The translations under genes and the position numbers were made by a program. The notes beneath the pieces are model-generated. The model searched no databases. It had not been told where the DNA came from and saw only the letters and a list, made by a program, of their open reading frames with translations. From an uncultured Ezakiella sp. (GTDB taxonomy: Bacteria > Bacillota > Clostridia > Tissierellales > Peptoniphilaceae), in contig CAMYPV010000034.1 of the NCBI GenBank assembly GCA_947293975.1, positions 1 through 12,581 of the forward strand: a DNA stretch of 12,581 bases, written 5' to 3'. Below are positions 7,428-12,581 of this stretch, in pieces. Each line of letters opens with the position of its first letter. Within the stretch, counting starts at the first letter, position 1.

Positions 7428-7443
7428 GTTTATTTGATTAAAC
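7428..7443. promoter_or_regulatory. Inverted repeat, possible operator of the transporter-pcp unit
   Basis: GTTTA and TAAAC flank a 6-base centre (TTTGAT). The repeat overlaps the only -35-like element found for the rightward operon (TTGATT 7434-7439, with TATATT at 7459-7464, spacer 19). A repressor site is possible, but AT-rich DNA produces such short repeats by chance. Confidence 0.22.
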
Positions 7444-7464
7444 TATTATTGCGCAGGGTATATT
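7434..7464 (+). promoter_or_regulatory. Weak candidate promoter for the DUF969-DUF979-pcp operon
   Basis: TTGATT (7434-7439) and TATATT (7459-7464) are separated by 19 bases, longer than ideal. No better plus-strand pair was found between the nusA promoter and the start codon at 7483. The start is served by a textbook AAGGAGGTG at 7471-7479. Confidence 0.3.
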
Positions 7465-7482
7465 TTTACCAAGGAGGTGCTT

Positions 7483-8154
7483 ATGAACTATTTTGTTTTA
7501 ATAGGCGTATTATTAATAGTCTTAGGGTTTGCCTTGAAGCTTGACGTAGTAGCTGTAGTTCTATTTTCAGGACTTGTTACTGGTCTAATCTCAGGCATGA
7601 GTATCTTAGAGGTTTTATCTTTAATAGGTAATGGATTTGTAAACAACAGATACATGTCATTGTTTTTACTTAGCCTTCCTCTAATTGCAATTATGGAAAG
7701 ATATGGTCTTAAAGATAGAGCTGCTGAAGCAATTCAAAAAATTAAATCTGCAAGTGCAGGTGCAGTTGTTGGTCTATATATTTTAATTAGATGGATAGCT
7801 GCTGCTTTCTCATTAAGACTAGGTGGTCACATTCAATTTGTTAGACCACTAATTTTACCAATGGCAGAAGGTGCCGCAAGAAAAAAAGTTAATCTATCAG
7901 AGAAAAAACTAGAAGAACTCAAAGGACTTGCAGGTGCTGCTGAAAACTATGGTAATTTCTTTGGACAAAACATCTTCCCTGTAGCTTCAGGCGTATTGTT
8001 GATCCAAGGCACATTTGTTGGCGCAGGATATGATGTTACTGCAGCTCAAATTGCAAACAGTTCAATTTTGGCAGGTGTTGCAATGGTAATTCTTTCATTG
8101 ATACAATGTTATTTATTTGAAAGAAAGTTAAGAAAGGAAGATCGCAATGTTTAA
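7483..8154 (+). CDS. DUF969 family membrane protein, putative 5-oxoproline transporter subunit
   Basis: This is a 223-residue hydrophobic protein of the DUF969 family, which pairs with DUF979. Current family naming treats the pair as subunits of a 5-oxoproline (pyroglutamate) transporter, largely on genome context. About six membrane segments can be seen, near residues 3-18, 22-38, 55-71, 92-110, 160-180 and 194-213. A polar, lysine-rich cytoplasmic-looking stretch lies at about 130-150 and the conserved-looking ENYGNFFGQNIFPVASG at 154-170. The ATG at 7483 is chosen over an in-frame GTG at 7477 because that GTG is part of the Shine-Dalgarno. The stop overlaps the next gene by 8 bases. Being followed by a DUF979 gene and pcp supports the pyroglutamate assignment; no 5-oxoprolinase genes are in the window. 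Confidence 0.85.
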   Translation: MNYFVLIGVLLIVLGFALKLDVVAVVLFSGLVTGLISGMSILEVLSLIGNGFVNNRYMSLFLLSLPLIAIMERYGLKDRAAEAIQKIKSASAGAVVGLYILIRWIAAAFSLRLGGHIQFVRPLILPMAEGAARKKVNLSEKKLEELKGLAGAAENYGNFFGQNIFPVASGVLLIQGTFVGAGYDVTAAQIANSSILAGVAMVILSLIQCYLFERKLRKEDRNV

Positions 8155-9145
8155 ATTCTTTTACGAAAATTCAAAAATGATTGATGAATTTATCTACTTA
8201 CTATGTGGTATCATCTGTGTATTGGTAGGTATTAGAGCACTAAAAAATAAAAAATGTGCAAAAGGAACATTCCTCTTCTGGACAATTCTTGGAATTTTGT
8301 TCGCTTGTGGTAAATTCATCATTGAAAAAGTTACAAACGGCGCTGCAATTGTAGGTGGGGTTTTGATGTTACTTGGAGTATTAACACTTACAAATCAGGT
8401 GCAAATGGGTGAGTTTCAAGCTCAATCTCATGAACAAAAGGAAAAATATGGAAAACGTGTGGGAAACAAAATATTTATTCCTGCACTTGCAATTGGTATT
8501 ATAGCTATGATTATGGCTCAATTTAAGAGCTTTAAGGTAGTGATTGATACAGCTGAAAATGGAAATCCAATTTTCTTTGGATTTAGTGCTGCTCAAGTAC
8601 TTGGTGTTTCATCAATTTTAGCAATTATAATAGCATTTATCATTACTAAAGCAAACTTTACTGAAACAAGAGAAGACACGGCTAAAATGCTTATGCAAGT
8701 TGGTAGCTCTTCACTTTTACCACAATTATTAGGTGCATTGGGTGCAGTTTTTGCTGCTGCTGGTGTAGGTGAAGTTATAGGTCAAGCTGCAACGGCAGTC
8801 GTTCCAGCAAATGCCAAAGTATTTGGTGTAATTGCATATTGTTTAGGTATGGTAATATTTACTATGATTATGGGTAATGCATTTGCTGCATTTACAGTTA
8901 TTACAATTGGCGTTGGTATTCCTTTTGTAATTGCTAACGGAGGAAACCCTGCTGTCATAGGTGCATTAGGTATGACATGTGGTTACTGCGGAACGCTATT
9001 AACACCAATGGCTGCAAACTTCAACATTGTACCTGCAGCTATACTTGAAACAAAAGATAAATACACAATAATCAAAGCACAAGCTCCAGTTGCTCTGTCG
9101 CTGATTGTTGTTCACATCATTTTAATGTTAGCATTCGGATTTTAA
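8147..9145 (+). CDS. DUF979 family membrane protein, putative 5-oxoproline transporter subunit
   Basis: This is the 332-residue integral membrane partner of the DUF969 protein. Hydrophobic segments lie near residues 14-30, 41-57, 65-82, 109-124, 147-167, 190-210, 224-243, 246-263, 267-285 and 311-330, so 9-10 membrane passes are likely. Gly-rich stretches such as VIGALGMTCGYCGTLLTPMA (270-289) look like the re-entrant or substrate-facing parts of ion-coupled carriers. The start ATG overlaps the DUF969 stop by 8 bases, with AAAGGAAG upstream, so the two subunits should be made together. The gene is followed after 12 bases by pcp. The substrate call rests on family naming and this context rather than on any visible binding motif; another small carboxylate is possible. 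Confidence 0.85.
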   Translation: MFKFFYENSKMIDEFIYLLCGIICVLVGIRALKNKKCAKGTFLFWTILGILFACGKFIIEKVTNGAAIVGGVLMLLGVLTLTNQVQMGEFQAQSHEQKEKYGKRVGNKIFIPALAIGIIAMIMAQFKSFKVVIDTAENGNPIFFGFSAAQVLGVSSILAIIIAFIITKANFTETREDTAKMLMQVGSSSLLPQLLGALGAVFAAAGVGEVIGQAATAVVPANAKVFGVIAYCLGMVIFTMIMGNAFAAFTVITIGVGIPFVIANGGNPAVIGALGMTCGYCGTLLTPMAANFNIVPAAILETKDKYTIIKAQAPVALSLIVVHIILMLAFGF

Positions 9146-9157
9146 GGAGGAAATAAT

Positions 9158-9799
9158 TTGAAAATATTAGTAACAGGTTTTGATCCATTCGGAGGAGAAA
9201 AAATCAATCCAGCAATTGAATCTGTAAAAAAATTACCAGATACAATTCTAGGAGCAGAAATAATTAAGCTTGAAATTCCTACCGTTATTGGAAAATCTGT
9301 AGAAAAAATCAGAGAGAAAATCGAAGAAATAAATCCAGACGTTGTCCTATCAATCGGACAAGCTGGAGGAAGACCAGACATTACAGTTGAAAGAGTTGGC
9401 ATAAACTGTGATGACTGTCGTATTAAAGACAATGAAGGCAACCAACCAATTGACGAAGAAGTTGTCAAAGGGGGTCCGGCTGCATATTTCTCTACCCTTC
9501 CTATAAAAGCAATGGTAGAAAATATTAAAGCACACAGTATTCCTGCAAGTGTTTCAAATACAGCTGGAACATTTATATGCAATCACGTTTTATACGGAGT
9601 ATGTCATATACAAGCTACAAAATATCCAAAAATGAGAACAGGATTTATCCACATTCCATTTTTGCCAGAACAAGTAATAGATAAAAAATCTATGCCATCA
9701 ATGTCGCTTGCCACAATAACAGATGCTTTAATTCATGCAATTGAAGCTATTATTAAAAATGACAAAGACATTGTTGTAACTGGTGGTAAAACACATTAA
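9158..9799 (+). CDS. pcp: Pyroglutamyl-peptidase I (pyrrolidone-carboxylate peptidase)
   Basis: Pcp is a cytosolic cysteine peptidase (family C15) that removes N-terminal pyroglutamate from peptides. The 213-residue product matches the family length and begins with the signature ILVTGFDPFGGEKINPA. The catalytic triad is visible: Glu78 in ITVERVGIN, Cys141 in GTFICNHVLYG and His165 in GFIHIPFLPEQ, offset by three from the Bacillus numbering (81/144/168). The start codon is TTG at 9158, seven bases after a perfect AAGGAGG; no upstream ATG fits. It lies 12 bases after the DUF979 gene and is the last gene before a terminator. The unit may couple uptake or export of pyroglutamate with its release from peptides. 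Confidence 0.95.
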   Translation: MKILVTGFDPFGGEKINPAIESVKKLPDTILGAEIIKLEIPTVIGKSVEKIREKIEEINPDVVLSIGQAGGRPDITVERVGINCDDCRIKDNEGNQPIDEEVVKGGPAAYFSTLPIKAMVENIKAHSIPASVSNTAGTFICNHVLYGVCHIQATKYPKMRTGFIHIPFLPEQVIDKKSMPSMSLATITDALIHAIEAIIKNDKDIVVTGGKTH

Positions 9800-9805
9800 G
9801 TAATT

Positions 9806-9837
9806 GGGCGGTTCAATTTGAATCGCCCTTTATTTTT
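9806..9837 (+). terminator. Rho-independent terminator after pcp
   Basis: A 10-bp stem with one G-U pair (9806-9815 with 9819-9828; GGGCG opposite CGCCC) has a 3-base loop and is followed by TTTATTTTT. It lies seven bases beyond the pcp stop and separates the transporter-pcp unit from the metK transcription unit. Confidence 0.9.
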
Positions 9838-9843
9838 AAACGC

Positions 9844-9872
9844 TTGACATGACAAATATTATATGATAAAAT
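9844..9872 (+). promoter_or_regulatory. metK promoter (near-consensus)
   Basis: A perfect -35 TTGACA (9844-9849), a 17-base spacer and -10 TAAAAT (9867-9872) preceded by TGA (extended -10). The predicted start near 9879 falls on the first base of the riboswitch P1 stem. It is the strongest promoter in the window, so control is probably left to the riboswitch. Confidence 0.85.
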
Positions 9873-9878
9873 GAATTT

Positions 9879-10003
9879 GTTCATTAAGAGAGGTGGAGGG
9901 AATAGGCCCATTGAAGCCCAGCAACCTAATTCGGTTAGGTGCTAAGTCCTACAGAGTTATCTGAAAGATGAACGACGGATGGCTCACGTTAGGAGCTTTT
10001 TTT
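9879..10003 (+). ncRNA. SAM-I (S-box) riboswitch with terminator platform
   Basis: The aptamer spans about 9879-9973. P1 is GTTCAT (9879-9884) paired with ATGAAC (9968-9973). The conserved core reads AAGAGAGGTGGAGGGAATAG, then GGCCCATTGAAGCCCAGCAA, matching the S-box consensus. P3 is CCTAA/TTAGG around TTCG, followed by GTGCTAAGTCCTACAG and CTGAAAGATGAAC. The expression platform is a short hairpin, GGCTC (9981-9985) with GAGCT (9993-9997), followed by seven T then ATTTTTATTTT. When SAM is bound, P1 should hold and the terminator form, switching off metK. GTTAGG occurs both in P3 (9934-9939) and in the platform (9988-9993). Confidence 0.95.
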
Positions 10004-10033
10004 ATTTTTATTTTAAACTATGAAAGGAGAAAT

Positions 10034-11203
10034 ATGATTAGATTTCACACAAGCGAAAGCGTTACTGAAGGACATCCAGATAAGGTCTGCGATAAAATTT
10101 CTGACTCAGTTTTAGACGCAATATTAGAAAAAGATAAAGACGCACGTGTTGCATGCGAAACATTTGCATCAACAGGATATATTATTGTTAGTGGACAAAT
10201 TACCACAAAATGTTATGTAGATATTCCCAGTATTGTCAGAAAAACTCTAGACTCAATCGGATATACTAGAGGAAAATTTGGTTTCGACGCGGAAAATTGT
10301 GGTATTTTAACTTCAATTGAAGAGCAAAGTTCAGATATCTCTATGGGTGTTTCTGATTCTCTTGAAAAGAAACAAAATTCAAGCGATAAATTTGACGAAA
10401 TTGGAGCTGGCGACCAAGGAATGATGTATGGCTATGCATCAAATGAAACTGATGAGTACATGCCACTTGCAATTAGTCTTGCTCATAAATTGACAAAGAG
10501 ATTATCCGAAGTAAGAAAAAAAGGAATTCTACCATTTGTACTTCCAGACGGAAAGGCACAAGTCACAGTTGAATACCATGATGACAAGCCAGTAAGAATT
10601 ACAAATGTTGTTGTTTCTACTCAACATTTACCAACAATTGATATTGAGGATTTAAGAAAAGATGTTAAGCGCGAAGTTATCGATAAAATTATTCCTCAAG
10701 ATATGGTTGATGACGAAACAATTTATTATATTAACCCAACAGGAAGATTCGTAATAGGCGGACCTAAATCAGACGTTGGTTTGACTGGACGCAAAATAAT
10801 TGTAGATACCTACGGCGGATATGCAAAGCACGGTGGTGGAGCTTTCAGCGGAAAAGATCCAACAAAGGTTGATCGTTCAGCAGCTTATGCAGCTCGATAT
10901 GTAGCAAAAAACATTGTTGCAGCAGGTCTTGCAGATAAATGTGAAATTGCCCTTTCTTATGCAATCGGCGTTGCTAGACCAACATCAATTGATATCGATT
11001 GCTTTGGCACAGAAAAAGAAGACATTAGTATAATAAGAGAAAAAGTCTTAAAAAACTTTGATTTAAGACCATCAGCAATTATTGAGAACTTTGATTTAAA
11101 ACGACCAATTTATTCACAAATCTCAAGCTATGGACATTTCGGACGAAATGATCTTGATCTACCTTGGGAAAAATTAGATAAAGTTGAGAGTTTAAAATGC
11201 TAA
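10034..11203 (+). CDS. metK: S-adenosylmethionine synthetase
   Basis: MetK makes SAM from methionine and ATP, releasing phosphate and pyrophosphate. The 389-residue product matches the family length. Visible motifs are FHTSESVTEGHPDK at the N-terminus (ATP-binding His14-Pro-Asp16-Lys17), GAGDQG (124-129, methionine/ATP site) and GGGAFSGKD (267-275, phosphate-binding loop). They are followed by SAAYAARYVAKNIVAAGLA and GVARPTSI. The frame is open upstream to an ATG inside the riboswitch aptamer, but the true start is ATG 10034. It follows AAAGGAGA (10023-10030), lies after the riboswitch terminator, and gives the standard N-terminus. The gene is controlled by the SAM riboswitch immediately upstream. 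Its stop overlaps a 34-codon membrane-peptide ORF. Confidence 0.98.
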   Translation: MIRFHTSESVTEGHPDKVCDKISDSVLDAILEKDKDARVACETFASTGYIIVSGQITTKCYVDIPSIVRKTLDSIGYTRGKFGFDAENCGILTSIEEQSSDISMGVSDSLEKKQNSSDKFDEIGAGDQGMMYGYASNETDEYMPLAISLAHKLTKRLSEVRKKGILPFVLPDGKAQVTVEYHDDKPVRITNVVVSTQHLPTIDIEDLRKDVKREVIDKIIPQDMVDDETIYYINPTGRFVIGGPKSDVGLTGRKIIVDTYGGYAKHGGGAFSGKDPTKVDRSAAYAARYVAKNIVAAGLADKCEIALSYAIGVARPTSIDIDCFGTEKEDISIIREKVLKNFDLRPSAIIENFDLKRPIYSQISSYGHFGRNDLDLPWEKLDKVESLKC

Positions 11204-11301
11204 AAGATCCTCTATTAAAAAGAGCAATAATAGTAGCTTGTGTACTAATGATATTATCTTTTATAATGTATTTATTGATCAAAAAAGAAATTGGCATATA
11301 A
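11197..11301 (+). CDS. Small single-pass membrane protein (34 aa), unknown function
   Basis: An ATG at 11197 opens a 34-codon frame that overlaps the last codons and stop of metK in ATGCTAA. A GAGAG element six bases upstream can serve as ribosome binding site. The predicted peptide starts MLKDPLLKRA, continues with a hydrophobic stretch of about 18 residues (IIVACVLMILSFIMYLLI) and ends KKEIGI. That is a typical single transmembrane helix with basic residues at both ends. The ORF fills the gap between metK and the strong terminator, and its stop is three bases before the terminator stem. I do not recognise the family. That it is translated is inferred from layout and composition. If real, it would share metK's SAM-riboswitch control. 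Chance is the main alternative for so short a frame. Confidence 0.5.
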   Translation: MLKDPLLKRAIIVACVLMILSFIMYLLIKKEIGI

Positions 11302-11304
11302 AAC

Positions 11305-11350
11305 AAAAAGACCTCTTAATTCCTAATTGGAATGTAAGAGGTCTTTTTTT
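11305..11350 (+). terminator. Strong terminator of the metK unit
   Basis: A 14-bp stem (11305-11318 with 11335-11348; AAAAAGACCTCTTA and complement) extends through a one-base bulge (11334) into five more pairs, with a TAATT loop. It ends in seven T (11344-11350). It begins just after the stop of the 34-codon ORF. Confidence 0.93.
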
Positions 11351-11365
11351 ACACGTAATTTAGAC

Positions 11366-11401
11366 ATAAAAAGAGTCACCATTTAAAGTGACTCTTTTTA
11401 T
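11366..11401 (-). terminator. Terminator of the SLH-protein gene
   Basis: A 14-bp perfect stem (11366-11379 with 11388-11401, ATAAAAAGAGTCAC and complement) has an 8-base loop (11380-11387). On the minus strand it ends in CTCTTTTTAT. It directly abuts the SLH gene stop. It also has T-rich flanks on the plus strand, so together with 11305-11350 it insulates the two convergent units. Confidence 0.85.
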
Positions 11402-11402
11402 A

Positions 11403-12581
11403 TTAATTATTCATAATCCATTCAATTAAAATCTTAAATGCTCTTGCAAGTTCATATCTTGTTACATTGGATATCGGATTATACATACTTTCACTTTCAG
11501 GCTGTACCAATCCATTTTCTGCCATAGCTTTTACAGCATCAATGCTCCAACTTGGAATAGAATTTATATCATTAACATTTAATGATTTTAGTTTTTCTAA
11601 TGAAATACCATTCATTCTCAAGAATCTTTCAAGAATTAATGCAAACTCTTGTCTTTTTAATAAACCATTAGGATTGAAATTGCCTTTGTCATCTCCTAAA
11701 ACATAACCATGTGTTGCTGCCCAGTATACAGAATCTGTGTACCATTCATTAATCTTAACATCGTTAAATTTAAATGATTCAGAGATTGATTTATCCTTAG
11801 CAATTCTCATCAGTGTTTTAACAACCATAGCTCTTGAAATCGGAGTATTCGGTTCAAACTTGCCATTGTCTGTTCCCTTCATAATTTGATATGAAGTAAT
11901 AAAATCAACAACTTCTTTTTGATCAGCACTTATGTCATTAAATACCATTGGCTCTACTTTTGCTGGTAATGAAACACCATAATCTTTTTTAACTTCTTGA
12001 GTAGGTTTCACTTCTTTAGGTTCTTCAACTTTTTCTTCTTTCTTTTCTGTCTTCTTATCTACCTTTGGCTTGTAATTGTTGTTCAAATAATCCGGACTAG
12101 GTTCAAAGAAAGAACCACCATTGCTTGGCTTATCTACTTTTTCTTCGGTTTTATTGTATGCTACAGTTATTTCATTATCTCCTTCATGCAATGTTAAATG
12201 GATGTCAGCCACTGGATCATAACCCTTAGGAGATACAACCTTTAATACGTAGTTTCCTGGTTTGAGATTTAAGAATTTCAATCTCCTTTGAGTTATATCA
12301 ATTCCCTCGCCAATGATTCTATATTCACCTATATGACCATCATTACCTTTTTCAATAATATTTAATGATGCCTCTTTTTCTTCTATTGCTTGTTTTCTAA
12401 TAGCGTATTCGATACTATACCATGATTGATCAACAACAACCGTCATCTTTGTATTGCGTTTATTTTGATTTTTAATATTGTCATTTCCAATCCATTGTAA
12501 TTCTAATGAATAATCTTCAGGTAAACCAATAACTTCAAAATCATAAACACCAATATCTAATAGAGTTGTGCTCTTTCCTTC
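11403..12581 (-). CDS. SLH-domain cell-surface protein, 3' part (5' end off the right edge)
   Basis: The frame is open to the right edge, giving 392 visible residues; the first in-frame ATG (12446) is internal, because 45 more codons upstream read as folded protein sequence. Visible residues 1-45 look like the end of a beta-sandwich repeat (GVYDFEVIGLPEDY). Residues about 85-140 form a Cna-B/prealbumin-like unit with LKPGNYVLKVVSPKGYDP. A Lys/Glu/Pro-rich linker follows (about 147-210). The C-terminus has three SLH repeats at about 213-262, 271-325 and 334-390, with ISRAMVV, LKRQEFA and VTRYELA in the place of the ITRAE motif. SLH triplets bind pyruvylated secondary wall polymers, so the protein is probably exported and held on the cell wall. 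Signal peptide and full architecture are outside the window. Confidence 0.85.
   Translation of the reverse strand, partial: EGKSTTLLDIGVYDFEVIGLPEDYSLELQWIGNDNIKNQNKRNTKMTVVVDQSWYSIEYAIRKQAIEEKEASLNIIEKGNDGHIGEYRIIGEGIDITQRRLKFLNLKPGNYVLKVVSPKGYDPVADIHLTLHEGDNEITVAYNKTEEKVDKPSNGGSFFEPSPDYLNNNYKPKVDKKTEKKEEKVEEPKEVKPTQEVKKDYGVSLPAKVEPMVFNDISADQKEVVDFITSYQIMKGTDNGKFEPNTPISRAMVVKTLMRIAKDKSISESFKFNDVKINEWYTDSVYWAATHGYVLGDDKGNFNPNGLLKRQEFALILERFLRMNGISLEKLKSLNVNDINSIPSWSIDAVKAMAENGLVQPESESMYNPISNVTRYELARAFKILIEWIMNN

Noticed and set aside
7457..7470. Short inverted repeat GGTA-N6-TACC before the DUF969 ribosome binding site
   Set aside because: Only four pairs; too weak to call a regulatory hairpin.
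9142..9582. Minus-strand open frame (146 codons) opposite pcp
   Set aside because: It lies fully antisense to pcp, whose catalytic residues are intact; no start signals.
9968..10033. Extended metK start inside the riboswitch aptamer
   Set aside because: It would translate the P1 strand and the terminator; ATG 10034 has a proper ribosome binding site and the family N-terminus.
11403..12446. SLH gene starting at ATG 12446
   Set aside because: The frame stays open to the window end and the upstream codons read as part of a beta-sandwich domain, so this ATG is internal.

Overview
The window reads as a chromosomal housekeeping region of an AT-rich Gram-positive anaerobe. Several things point to the Firmicutes: strong AGGAGG-type ribosome binding sites, Firmicute-style gene order, a SAM-I riboswitch ahead of metK, and an S-layer-homology (SLH) surface protein. 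The best guess is a Tissierellia/Peptoniphilaceae-type coccus (Finegoldia, Peptoniphilus or Anaerococcus-like). That is inferred from protein style and base composition, not from a database match. No mobile elements, CRISPR arrays, tRNA or rRNA genes were seen.

Region 1 (1-284): an operon boundary. A hairpin at 99-124 probably ends the leftward operon. Just beyond it, a good leftward promoter (44-72) and a Shine-Dalgarno (6-11) point to a gene that starts off the left edge.

Region 2 (285-7383, minus strand): a seven-gene operon, nusA-rnpM(ylxR)-infB-rbfA-nrnA-truB-ribF, in which every gene overlaps the next. It covers transcription elongation/termination, translation initiation, 30S maturation, nanoRNA turnover, tRNA U55 pseudouridylation and FMN/FAD synthesis. 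The usual first gene rimP and the usual ylxQ between ylxR and infB are absent. The operon has its own promoter. A terminator hairpin sits between that promoter and nusA, which suggests attenuation control by NusA itself.

Region 3 (7384-9837, plus strand): a divergent three-gene unit. It has the two membrane subunits of a DUF969/DUF979 transporter, assigned to 5-oxoproline, followed by pyroglutamyl-peptidase I (pcp). It ends at a clear terminator. The logic is release and transport of pyroglutamate from peptides.

Region 4 (9844-11350, plus strand): a near-consensus promoter, a SAM-I riboswitch, metK, and an unlisted 34-codon ORF for a single-pass membrane peptide that overlaps the metK stop. 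It ends at a strong terminator.

Region 5 (11366-12581, minus strand): the 3' part of a convergent gene for a cell-wall-associated protein. It has beta-sandwich (Cna-B-like) modules, a Lys/Glu/Pro linker and three C-terminal SLH repeats, and its 5' end lies beyond the right edge.

The most interesting items are the nusA leader terminator, the acidic Tyr/Asp tail of NusA, the small membrane ORF coupled to metK, and the loss of rimP/ylxQ from an otherwise conserved operon.
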